29,180 nt of DNA from JACKCP01 sp034007295 (GTDB lineage: Bacteria; Desulfobacterota; Desulfobacteria; Desulfobacterales; JACKCP01). Location of the stretch: assembly GCA_034007295.1 (NCBI GenBank), contig JAVERC010000042.1, positions 1 to 29,180 on the forward strand, read 5' to 3'. This document shows positions 1-6,025 of the stretch, piece by piece. The notes beneath the pieces were generated by a model that saw only the letters and a program-made list of their open reading frames with translations, did no database searches and was not told where the DNA came from. Within the stretch, counting starts at the first letter, position 1, and every line of letters starts with the position of its first letter. The position numbers and the translations under genes are program-made.

Positions 1-29
1 GAATGAGGGATATTGTAAAAGAGTAAAAT

Positions 30-76
30 AAAAAAAGCATGCTTTGAATAAATTTGTATCAGGGTGTGCTTTTTTT
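30..76. terminator. Possible long-loop hairpin terminator
   Basis: Ten bases, AAAAAAAGCA at 30-39, pair with TGCTTTTTTT at 67-76; G-U pairs could extend the stem. The loop of more than 20 nt is long for an intrinsic terminator. On the minus strand it lies just past the bro-like ORF, on the plus strand it ends in a T run. It could instead be part of an insertion-sequence end. Confidence 0.35.
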
Positions 77-77
77 A

Positions 78-113
78 TTACATTTTCAAACTAAGGGTTT
101 TGTTACATTTTCA
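78..113. repeat. Two direct repeats TTACATTTTCA, IS-end-like
   Basis: The 11-mer TTACATTTTCA occurs perfectly at 78-88 and 103-113, 25 bp apart. The second copy contains the stop codon of the bro-like ORF. Short direct repeats read from a terminal TG (TGAAAATGTAA on the minus strand) are typical of IS21-family ends. I infer a mobile-element end that may have truncated the bro gene, but no transposase is visible. Confidence 0.35.
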
Positions 114-524
114 GAGCGGTGATAACAGTGAGTGTAAAGTATTAGCAAAAGCATGGTCGTAAACATCTGCTTTAGGTTGCAGTTTTTTAGTTTTTTCTTG
201 TTCTTCTTTCAGTCTCCCTGCAAGTTCAATTATAAAATCAGGCGAAAGCATGGCTTTTTCCAGTGTCTTTGGAGTCATGTAAGCTCCATGCTTGCGGACT
301 GACGGAAGCACTTCTGAAGTTACCCATTTTTTAAATGCTTTTGCTTCAGGCTTTCTTGAGCGTAAAATCAGAGAGTACAGACCTGATTCGTTGATGATTG
401 TAACCACAGGGTTCGTTGCAGAGATACCCGTCAATTTGACGGACATCTTTTCATCATCATCCAAGTGACGTGTTCCAGCGTTGGTGCCACTGAATCCCAA
501 CACGTCACAAACATCTTTAGCCAC
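111..524 (-). CDS. Bro-N domain antirepressor-like protein, probably degraded
   Basis: The translation matches the Bro-N domain found in phage antirepressors and Bro proteins: the VLGF, LDDDEK, INESGLYSLILRSRKPEAK and FKKWVTSEVLPSVRKHG segments fill residues 8-80, followed by a charged helix. Homology clearly continues upstream of the first ATG: the same frame reads KLQVFNNSQFKVRTLLKDG and then EPWFVAKD, the usual Bro-N beginning, back to a stop near 610. That extension holds no ATG, GTG or TTG; an ATA sits where a start would be expected. Downstream, the protein stops soon after ADVYDHAF, where antirepressors usually continue into a C-terminal DNA-binding domain. I read it as a gene broken at one or both ends. 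An expressed 137-aa version starting at 524 is possible but would lack the first Bro-N strands. Confidence 0.65.
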   Translation of the reverse strand: MAKDVCDVLGFSGTNAGTRHLDDDEKMSVKLTGISATNPVVTIINESGLYSLILRSRKPEAKAFKKWVTSEVLPSVRKHGAYMTPKTLEKAMLSPDFIIELAGRLKEEQEKTKKLQPKADVYDHAFANTLHSLLSPL

Positions 525-797
525 AAACCAGGGTTCTCCATCTTTCAGAAGAGTTCTTACTTTAAATTGTGAATTATTGAATACTTGTAGTTTTGACTTT
601 ATCAGCCGCTAACCTGCACTTCTTTTCAATGCTTAAAAATTTTTTATAGTTCTCCATAGGTAAGTATGGGTTTCAATTTTTAAAAAATAATTTACTGTAA
701 GATTATTAGTATCAGATTTGTTACGTACAAAAAAATAAAGCAGCTTCAAGCAATATTATAAATTTTAAATTAAGCCTAAAAAAATAATAACAGTTTT

Positions 798-908
798 TTA
801 TAATAAAAACAAATAGTTATACAAATATAACAATTTTTTATGCAAAAACAAAATGCAAGACTTAAACAAAACACAACAAAATCTTATAATTTCAGGTAGT
901 TGAATCAT
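798..908 (-). CDS. Possible 36-aa hydrophobic peptide
   Basis: This short ORF starts MIQLPEIIRFCCVLFKSC and is rich in Leu, Phe, Ile and Tyr, with three Cys. A good ribosome-binding site, AAAGAGG, lies five bases before the ATG. It follows the RNA polymerase gene on the same strand, after a hairpin. The composition fits a small membrane peptide, as encoded in many phage early regions, but AT-rich DNA readily yields such ORFs and I recognise no family. Confidence 0.3.
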   Translation of the reverse strand: MIQLPEIIRFCCVLFKSCILFLHKKLLYLYNYLFLL

Positions 909-982
909 AAAAACCTCTTTAATTAATATTTTTTAAATAAATTCAAAGGCTATAAGACTTGGTAGTAAAGGCTTTCAGACCA

Positions 983-1017
983 CCCTTACTATAACCATAG
1001 AGGGATGAGGGTAAGGG
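983..1017 (-). terminator. Hairpin downstream of the RNA polymerase gene
   Basis: CCCTTAC at 983-989 pairs with GTAAGGG at 1011-1017 (7 bp, loop 21 nt). It lies about 130 bp beyond the polymerase stop codon. No strong U tract follows on the minus strand, so termination is uncertain. Confidence 0.3.
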
Positions 1018-1085
1018 AAAGTTATTCTATAGTTATGCTTTAAGTTTATATTTAATATGAAGCTCTAGACTTGCTATCGTTACCT

Positions 1086-1109
1086 TTATATTCTAGCTTA
1101 TATTCTAGC
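1086..1109. repeat. Tandem 12-bp repeat TTATATTCTAGC x2
   Basis: Two exact adjacent copies, at 1086-1097 and 1098-1109, lie 40 bp past the polymerase stop. Two copies are too few to name a function. Confidence 0.6.
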
Positions 1110-1149
1110 TCTTCAGTTATGTTGGATTATATCTGCTAAATTAAAATTA

Positions 1150-3396
1150 TTAACTAAACGCATATTCTGACTCCAGGACTTCTTTGATATCTAAATCCCC
1201 TTGGTTTGGAATTTCAGGTAATTTTTTTGAACCTTCAGGAAGCTGTTTTAAAAACTGTTGTCTCATGTCTTTCAATATGTCCTTTGAATACATTTCAACA
1301 AAAGTTTCTCTTGTTACTTTATAAAGATGCTCCATGTCAGATGGAAGACAACAAAATGAATCATGCACTGAAGCAAAACTTTTTATTCCTGCTGTTCTTT
1401 TTACTTTTAAAGCAGTTATTATCAGATGACTTGCATCTAAAGCATGTTCAATATTTGCAAAAATCTTTCTTGTCTGGTCTGCCGGATTTATCTTGTCTTG
1501 TTCAGTAATGACATTTAGCTGATATCTGCCTGCCTTCCCCCAGGAAGTATCAGATTTTCTAGTAATACTTTTGCAGTAGCCCTGATAAACTTTAAAGCCT
1601 GATGGTGTTGTCCACTGAACAGGAAGTTTGTTCTTATTGAAGATTTTAACGCAGCCCTGAAGCCAGTTCTTAACAACTCCAACCGAAGGAATTTCATCAG
1701 ATAAAATTTTAAAAATCTCTTTTGTAAGGAATCGGCAGACAATAAAATCTTTTTTGTCGTCTCCTGAAATGAGTTGTTTCTTCTTTAGAATTTTTTTATG
1801 AATCTGCTCTCTCGCTCCTTGCTCGGTTAAACCATAAGGAACAGCTACCATAATTATTTTTATAAGTTTCCTGTCAAGAATGTTTACCCAGAACTCAGCA
1901 AATTCTTTTTTGTCTTCTTCATTCGAACTTTCAAGTATTTCTTCAAAACGGTTTTTAAGTCTGTCCAGAATAATCTGATAAATATCATATCTTTCTGGTA
2001 AAGCTCTTAAATTAACTTTTGTTCCTGACTCTTTGTCTCTCATTAATGCTGACAAGTGCTGATAAACATTACAAGTGCCGTCAATACTTACAGGCAAACT
2101 GCATTTATACTTTTCAGGGTTTTCCAGTTCAGACATAGCTTTCCACTCAAAGCAAAATGCAAGGAACTGCAAAGGCTTATCTGCTTCTTTCCAAAAATTG
2201 TTCTCAAACGGATTTTCAGCAGACTTCAGAATTTCAGAAGTATTTTGTTTTATCCACTCTACTCTTTCTTTAAGAGGTATCTTGTCTTCACCAAAACAGT
2301 TAGCTCCATGTATAGCAAGCCAGTCAATCCCTTTTTTACCAAGCTGTTTTTTCTGAGCAAACAATAAAAGACTTTTTGCCATATCTGTACTTTGATAGCT
2401 TAGATAAATTGGTGAACAATAAAGCCTTCCCCTGAAATCCATAAAGTAAGGAAACCAAATCTTTTCATAAGAACTGCAATCTCTTGCAATCTGTAAAGCC
2501 TGAATATCAATATTTTTATTCAGTTTATCTTCAAGGTAAAACTTTTCAGCTACTTCCAAGATAGACCTGTTTATTCTCCAGGGTGTACCCTGAATGAAGT
2601 TAACAGCTTCAAGGACATCTGGCGATATTTCAGTATCTTCAGGTAATGGCATCAATCTGTTTTTATAGCTGATAAGGCTGTTTCTTAGTTTTAAATCTTT
2701 TAGAGATGAACAAAAATAATATCCGCCATTAAACTTGTCTATCCAGTCAAGAGGCTTTGATATCATAGGAATTTTTAAGGGAAGACAGGTTATGTCTCTG
2801 TCTTCTGACGTGTTTTCTTTATTGGAATTTAAAACACTCTCATTCCATTTTAATGTTTTGCATCTTTTATCATTTGTTGTTTTTCCATCAATCACCTCAA
2901 CCAACCCCGTATGATTAATAAATTCCGTCAAAAGAATTTTTCCATAAAAAAATTTATCATAGGTTGAAAAAGTAAATTGACTATAACTTTCATGAGATGC
3001 AATGACTTTGCTTCTTTTGATTTTTCCTGTTAATTCTCTGTGAATCCTTAAAGCATAGCCTGAAATATTATTATTCAAGACATTACAACAATTAATATGA
3101 TACAGGACATCTTGAAAAAGTTCTTCACATATTGTTTGCAGTGTATAATATCCGCCTTTTTTACCCTTAAAATTATCACCCAGAAAACTGAACATTTTTT
3201 TTAATGTTATTAATGCCAGCTCTCTTTCTGAAATATTTTCAGGCAACTTTAAAGTTTGTTTGATTTTGCTCTGATAAAACCCTTTTTCTAGTTTTTCCAA
3301 TGCTTCTTTGAATATTGGATTTTTAGTTTTTAAATCATCAGTTACTACAAGACCTTTTTCTCGTATTAACTGCTTTTCTACTGTCTGTTTTGACAT
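1150..3396 (-). CDS. T7-like single-subunit DNA-directed RNA polymerase
   Basis: A single-chain RNA polymerase of the T7/SP6/mitochondrial family that would transcribe from its own short promoters without sigma factor. The match to T7 RNAP runs through the whole catalytic part: MDFRGR (residues 319-324), the LAIHGANCFGEDKIPLKER segment, SIDGTC with the first metal-binding Asp (D439), DRKLIKIIMVAVPYG carrying R509, K513 and Y521 (T7 R627, K631, Y639), and ASVHDSF with H678 and D679 (T7 H811, D812). It ends in EYAFS, equivalent to the T7 FAFA foot. All catalytic residues are present, so it is likely active. It is 748 aa against 883 for T7, with about 100 residues fewer before MDFRGR. The region matching the T7 specificity loop (about 607-632) is diverged, so a different promoter is expected. 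AAGGAG lies unusually far (18 nt) before the ATG; no better start is visible. It follows hicB on the same strand. Confidence 0.95.
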   Translation of the reverse strand: MSKQTVEKQLIREKGLVVTDDLKTKNPIFKEALEKLEKGFYQSKIKQTLKLPENISERELALITLKKMFSFLGDNFKGKKGGYYTLQTICEELFQDVLYHINCCNVLNNNISGYALRIHRELTGKIKRSKVIASHESYSQFTFSTYDKFFYGKILLTEFINHTGLVEVIDGKTTNDKRCKTLKWNESVLNSNKENTSEDRDITCLPLKIPMISKPLDWIDKFNGGYYFCSSLKDLKLRNSLISYKNRLMPLPEDTEISPDVLEAVNFIQGTPWRINRSILEVAEKFYLEDKLNKNIDIQALQIARDCSSYEKIWFPYFMDFRGRLYCSPIYLSYQSTDMAKSLLLFAQKKQLGKKGIDWLAIHGANCFGEDKIPLKERVEWIKQNTSEILKSAENPFENNFWKEADKPLQFLAFCFEWKAMSELENPEKYKCSLPVSIDGTCNVYQHLSALMRDKESGTKVNLRALPERYDIYQIILDRLKNRFEEILESSNEEDKKEFAEFWVNILDRKLIKIIMVAVPYGLTEQGAREQIHKKILKKKQLISGDDKKDFIVCRFLTKEIFKILSDEIPSVGVVKNWLQGCVKIFNKNKLPVQWTTPSGFKVYQGYCKSITRKSDTSWGKAGRYQLNVITEQDKINPADQTRKIFANIEHALDASHLIITALKVKRTAGIKSFASVHDSFCCLPSDMEHLYKVTRETFVEMYSKDILKDMRQQFLKQLPEGSKKLPEIPNQGDLDIKEVLESEYAFS

Positions 3397-3461
3397 TCTA
3401 AATTTTGATATTGTCTCCTTTTAATTTTTTTGTCTTTAAAAAATAACTTCCTACCCTCTTT

Positions 3462-3478
3462 CCACATAGTGTCGAATT
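3462..3478 (-). promoter_or_regulatory. Candidate phage-type promoter for the polymerase gene
   Basis: On the minus strand this reads AATTCGACACTATGTGG, followed by AAAGAGGG. GACACTAT is identical to the core of the SP6 promoter (GACACTATAGAAG) and the string resembles the T7 consensus with two bases removed. A close relative (AATTGACATTATGTG) lies about 58 bp upstream. It sits about 65 bp before the polymerase ATG, in the right orientation. That it is a promoter for this polymerase is inference. Confidence 0.4.
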
Positions 3479-3505
3479 GGGTGCAACTAATTGTAATTAA
3501 AGAAA

Positions 3506-3536
3506 ATAACAATATCAAATTCACATAATGTCAATT
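3506..3536 (-). promoter_or_regulatory. Second GACAYTATGTG motif; possible sigma-70 promoter
   Basis: The minus strand carries TTGACA (3534-3529), a 17-base spacer and TGTTAT (3511-3506): a perfect -35 with a weak -10. The -35 lies inside AATTGACATTATGTG, the relative of the motif at 3462-3478. It could be the host promoter that starts polymerase expression, or one of a pair of operator or phage-type promoter sites. Confidence 0.4.
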
Positions 3537-3675
3537 ATTTCTATCAAAAATATTTTTTTGGGATAACCTATTTGAATTACATAAAATAATTATTATTGAA
3601 AAAATATGAAAAGAAAAAAAGAGTTAATTAAAATTGAAAATATATATAAGACCAAATTTCCCCTTAACCACCAAA

Positions 3676-3703
3676 GAAGACCACAAGTAAACCTGTGGCC
3701 TTC
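3676..3703 (-). terminator. Hairpin after hicB
   Basis: Right after the hicB stop, GAAGGCCACA can pair with TGTGGTCTTC (10 bp with one mismatch, loop 8 nt). It probably ends the hicAB transcript or separates it from the polymerase gene. The following U run is poor. Confidence 0.5.
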
Positions 3704-4054
3704 CTATAGAATCAAGTCTGGATTGTCTGCTATCTTTTCTAGTCCTTTACTGACAAATGCATTAAGAGACAGGTCATTTTCTTTAGCAAGAACAGCAAGC
3801 TTTCTATGGAGCTCTTCACCTGTACGTATATTAAAAGTACCACTAAAAGGTTTATCAGGTTCAATACCTTTTTCTTTACAAAACTCCAGGTAATCATCAA
3901 TTGTTTCTTGAAAATCTTTTTGTAAATCTTCAGGATTTTCTCCATGATAGCCTAGTTTATCTTTAATAAAAAGTACCTTGCCATACAAAATATTATCTTC
4001 AAGGTCACATTCTATAGTGCCATAATATTCTTTATATTTTAGTAGATTTTTCAT
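3704..4054 (-). CDS. hicB: HicB family antitoxin
   Basis: The 116-aa protein has the HicB layout: a partly degraded RNase-H-like fold in the N-terminal two thirds (LEDNILYGKVLFI, then the HGENPEDLQKDFQETIDDYLEFCKEKG helix region at about 37-64) and a C-terminal ribbon-helix-helix domain starting at SGTFNIRTGEELHRKLAVLA and continuing to LNAFVSKGLEKIA. HicB neutralises HicA and usually represses its own operon through the C-terminal domain. The start lies two bases after the hicA stop, so translation is probably coupled. Inside a mobile element the pair probably serves stabilisation or phage exclusion; that role is inferred. Confidence 0.9.
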   Translation of the reverse strand: MKNLLKYKEYYGTIECDLEDNILYGKVLFIKDKLGYHGENPEDLQKDFQETIDDYLEFCKEKGIEPDKPFSGTFNIRTGEELHRKLAVLAKENDLSLNAFVSKGLEKIADNPDLIL

Positions 4055-4056
4055 AG

Positions 4057-4311
4057 TTAATCCTTAAGTTCTTCTATTATTTCTTTTATAAGCTCTATTT
4101 CATATCTATATAAATTCTTTTTGTCTCCGTGTGGTTTATGGAGTTTTAGCTTTAAACCGCTGCAATGATAAAAAAAGACTCTTGAACCACTTGTTTTTCC
4201 ACTTTGTCCTTCTTCAAAACCCAGTCTGTGCAATAGTGTCTGAACCTCTTTAAAAGTAAAATCTTTAGGTTTTGTTAAAAGTTTTTCAATGAGTTTTTCT
4301 TTTTTCGTCAT
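4057..4311 (-). CDS. hicA: HicA family mRNA interferase toxin
   Basis: This 84-aa protein matches the HicA group beginning MTKKEKLIEKLLTKPKDFTF. It has the double-stranded-RNA-binding-like fold: helix with EVQTLLHRLGF, the GKTSGSRVFFYH strand, then LKLHKPHGDKK with the His residues expected at the active site, and a last helix. HicA cleaves mRNA and tmRNA and blocks translation until bound by HicB. AAGG lies six bases before the ATG. It is the first gene of the hicAB pair, behind a good sigma-70-like promoter. The toxin looks intact. Confidence 0.9.
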   Translation of the reverse strand: MTKKEKLIEKLLTKPKDFTFKEVQTLLHRLGFEEGQSGKTSGSRVFFYHCSGLKLKLHKPHGDKKNLYRYEIELIKEIIEELKD

Positions 4312-4340
4312 GGTTGACCTTTTGTCTTAGTTTTATAAAT

Positions 4341-4369
4341 ACTATAATTAAACAAAAAAACATTTGCAA
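4341..4369 (-). promoter_or_regulatory. Candidate sigma-70 promoter of hicAB
   Basis: The minus strand reads TTGCAA (4369-4364), 17 bases, then TATAGT (4346-4341), with the hicA start 30 bp further on. The spacing is ideal; the -10 matches five of six and the -35 four of six. Confidence 0.5.
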
Positions 4370-4494
4370 CTATTTTTTGAATGCTGACAAATATCTGTTG
4401 GTGTACAAAAAAACAGATAAGACAATCAAGTCTTGCCTTCAGTATTCCTAAGCATCCCTGTAAATCAACCACAAGGGTTTATCAATTCCTTGCA

Positions 4495-4565
4495 CCAGCT
4501 GTTAATAAAAGCTTTTAGTGTCACTAACGGGATTATTTACGGGAACGGCTTTATTTAACAGCTGG
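4495..4565. repeat. Large imperfect inverted repeat
   Basis: CCAGCTGTTAATAAA near 4495-4509 is the inverse of TTTATTTAACAGCTGG at 4550-4565, one base longer on the right. TTGC just outside the left arm and GCAA outside the right extend the symmetry. The roughly 40-base interior contains ACGGG twice. It could fold as a long hairpin or mark a mobile-element end. Confidence 0.55.
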
Positions 4566-4666
4566 CAACGGCAGGCTTTGAGCGAACAGGTACTCTATTT
4601 TAGCCGACACCGCCAGGGGGGAAATTCAACGGGACTCACCACGTTCTATGCTGCTCAAATTTTTCT

Positions 4667-4754
4667 GTCAGTTTTCCAAGCAGTAAACCTTCAGACAACA
4701 AGCAGTAAGACTGTAAGCTTCCGTCAGTTTTCCAAGCAGTAAGACTGTAAGCTT
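4667..4754. repeat. Direct-repeat block at the integrase 3' end
   Basis: AAGCAGTAAGACTGTAAGCTT is present exactly at 4700-4720 and 4734-4754, a 34-bp period. GTCAGTTTTCCAAGCAGTAA is present at 4667-4686 and 4723-4742. The last copy overlaps the integrase stop codon. These may be recombinase arm sites, an IS relic, or a tandem duplication. Confidence 0.75.
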
Positions 4755-5832
4755 AATAGCAATCCTCAAGTACATCTACAGCACTTCTTAAAGCTTCATC
4801 TCTAAGGTGGCTATACCTGCTTGTCATCTTATAATCTTTATGGTCTAGCAGTCTTTGTAAAGTTTGCATACCAACCTTACCAGAGCTTGCCAGAGTACTC
4901 GCATAAACGTGTCTCAAACCATGCAAAGGCCTAAAGTCTTTGGGAAGACCAGCAAGTTCTCTTATCTTCCCAGCTTGACCAGCTATTGAAGTTCTATGTC
5001 CATCTTTAAGAGGACTTGGGAAAAGCCATTCACTTTCAGTTTTAACTTTCAGCCATGCTTTCAGTTTCCCTTCCAGTTTCCCTGACATTGGAAAAGCTCT
5101 GTTCTGGTTGCCATTCTTTTGAGTTCTAAGAGTAATTAACTTACGGTTAAAGTCTAAGTCTTCAACTCTCAAGGAAAGGATACTCTTGCTTCTAAAGCCT
5201 GTATATAAAGCTATCCAAAAGATTGTGCTAATATCCTTGTGAGGGTAAGACTCAAGAACTGACTTTAAGTTCTCAAGCTGTTCTTTAGTGAGGTCTTCTG
5301 TCTTCTCATTGTTTACTTTAGGCTTTTCTATTTTGAAGGATATAGGGTCACACAAACCTATTTCACTGGCAAAGTTCAAGAGTTTGTTTAGGTGGACAAG
5401 ATGATGTTTAATAGTAGCATCTGCAAGACCTTCTCTATACATACTGTTTGTAAAAGCTTTAATCAGATAAGGATTAAGTTCAGATACTTTCAGTTTACCA
5501 AAGTTTTTTCTTAACCTGTTCTGATAAATCTTCCTTGTGTCATTAAAGTTTTTACCTGGTACATCTTCAAAGAGTTCTTTATACTTCTGGAAAACTTCTT
5601 CCAGAGTCCTTTCAGTTTTGCTTTCAACCTGACTTTCAGTCTTACTTTCAGTTTGACTTTTAACTTCACTTCCAGCCAATCTTTCAGCTCTGATTTTAAC
5701 AGCTTCTTTAACATCACTTACATTTAAAGTTTCAGCTTTACCTTTGTATCTAATTACATAACTTTTACCCTCTTTTGTCTGCCTATAAAACACTCCCTGA
5801 TACTTAGTTTTATACTGCTTTTTTCTATCCAT
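4753..5832 (-). CDS. Tyrosine recombinase (phage-type integrase)
   Basis: A 359-aa integrase with the full catalytic set: R214 in TGFRSKSILSLR, K239 in TQKNG, H304 and R307 in LHGLRH, H331 in LLDHKD and nucleophile Y340 in SRYSHL. Residues 1-50 form an arm-binding domain (YQGVFYRQTKEGKSYVIRYKG), residues 77-170 the SAM-like core-binding domain, 175-359 the catalytic domain. The first two are joined by a four-fold SxTE/SxVE tetrapeptide repeat at 59-74. It would integrate and excise the element at the adjacent tRNA-Gln. The start at 5832 has AGGGA nine bases upstream and lies 65 bp from the tRNA sequence, the usual place for an integrase next to its attachment site. It reads away from the tRNA, into the element. 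Confidence 0.95.
   Translation of the reverse strand: MDRKKQYKTKYQGVFYRQTKEGKSYVIRYKGKAETLNVSDVKEAVKIRAERLAGSEVKSQTESKTESQVESKTERTLEEVFQKYKELFEDVPGKNFNDTRKIYQNRLRKNFGKLKVSELNPYLIKAFTNSMYREGLADATIKHHLVHLNKLLNFASEIGLCDPISFKIEKPKVNNEKTEDLTKEQLENLKSVLESYPHKDISTIFWIALYTGFRSKSILSLRVEDLDFNRKLITLRTQKNGNQNRAFPMSGKLEGKLKAWLKVKTESEWLFPSPLKDGHRTSIAGQAGKIRELAGLPKDFRPLHGLRHVYASTLASSGKVGMQTLQRLLDHKDYKMTSRYSHLRDEALRSAVDVLEDCY
5611..5658 (-). repeat. Four 12-bp coding repeats in the integrase linker
   Basis: Four consecutive near-identical 12-base units of the form AGTCARACTGAA encode SQTE, SKTE, SQVE and SKTE. They lengthen the linker between the arm-binding and core-binding domains. Such repeats can change in number by slippage. 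Confidence 0.8.
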
Positions 5833-5840
5833 TTTTTAAT

Positions 5841-5880
5841 TTCCCTGTAGACAAATGTGTAGACAAACGCTACAAGGGAG
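5841..5880. repeat. Tandem 12-bp repeats inside an inverted repeat; possible integrase arm sites
   Basis: TGTAGACAAATG (5846-5857) and TGTAGACAAACG (5858-5869) are directly adjacent and differ in one base. Around them TCCCTGTAG is mirrored by CTACAAGGGA. They lie between the integrase start and the tRNA border, where arm-type binding sites and integrase autoregulation are expected. Confidence 0.5.
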
Positions 5881-5896
5881 CTGAAAGTACCGTAAA

Positions 5897-5970
5897 CACG
5901 GGATGGTCTAACGGTAAGACGGCGGACTCTGACTCCGCTTATCGGGGTTCGAATCCCTGTCCCTCAGCCA
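5897..5970 (+). tRNA. tRNA-Gln(CTG) with damaged acceptor stem; attachment site
   Basis: A cloverleaf is clear: GTC/GAC D-stem, anticodon stem GCGGA/TCCGC with loop CTCTGAC (anticodon CTG), T-arm CGGGG-TTCGAAT-CCCTG, 3' strand TCCCTCA, discriminator G and encoded CCA. The 5' strand, however, is CACGGGA where TGAGGGA is needed, so the three outer pairs (C-A, A-C, C-T) fail while the inner four hold. Such a tRNA would probably not be processed or charged. The break lies on the side facing the integrase, so I read it as the displaced host 3' portion left after integration, with the crossover near the acceptor or D-arm. The intact gene would then be at the other end of the element. Confidence 0.8.
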
Positions 5971-5984
5971 AAAAAGAATTTTAT

Positions 5985-6025
5985 AAATCCCTTTAGTTGT
6001 TCCTTCTGGCAGATTAAAGGGATTT
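5985..6025 (+). terminator. Hairpin after tRNA-Gln
   Basis: AAATCCCTTTA (5985-5995) pairs perfectly with TAAAGGGATTT (6015-6025) over 11 bp with a 19-nt loop. It would terminate the original tRNA transcript; only a short T run follows. Confidence 0.5.

Larger units (their letters stand above)
525..1149. other. AT-rich gap in the element
   Basis: It holds the in-frame 5' remnant of the bro-like ORF (to about 610), a possible 36-aa ORF (798-908), a hairpin (983-1017) and a tandem 12-bp repeat (1086-1109). Otherwise I see only very AT-rich sequence with no further coding signal. Confidence 0.6.
3397..3703. other. Leader region upstream of the RNA polymerase gene
   Basis: A gap between the polymerase start and the end of hicB. 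It holds the hicB hairpin (3676-3703), a possible host promoter and two copies of a GACAYTATGTG motif. The rest is AT-rich with no coding signal. Confidence 0.6.
4312..4752. other. Repeat-rich non-coding stretch between hicA and integrase
   Basis: About 440 bp with no convincing gene. From about 4430 it is less AT-rich than its surroundings and holds a large inverted repeat and a direct-repeat block reaching the integrase stop. The piece TTTTAGCCGACACCGCCAGG (4599-4618), followed by G-rich and AATTCAACGGG sequence, is reminiscent of IS21-family flanks, so part of it may be a decayed insertion sequence; I cannot confirm this. Confidence 0.4.

Noticed and set aside
1086..1109. Tandem 12-bp repeat considered as replication iterons
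   Set aside because: Only two units, and no replication initiator gene is visible.
1027..4020. CTATAG-containing strings near 1030, 3704 and 4015 that resemble SP6/T7 initiation sites
   Set aside because: CTATAG is palindromic and about two are expected by chance in 6 kb of such AT-rich DNA; two lie in or at the end of hicB coding sequence. Only the GACAYTATGTG pair upstream of the polymerase gene seemed strong enough.
4518..4742. 74-aa plus-strand open frame in the repeat-rich gap
   Set aside because: It is built from the direct repeats and lacks a ribosome-binding site and any family resemblance.
4667..4754. Direct repeats considered as a CRISPR array
   Set aside because: Too few, irregularly spaced copies with repeats sharing the spacer sequence, and no cas gene.
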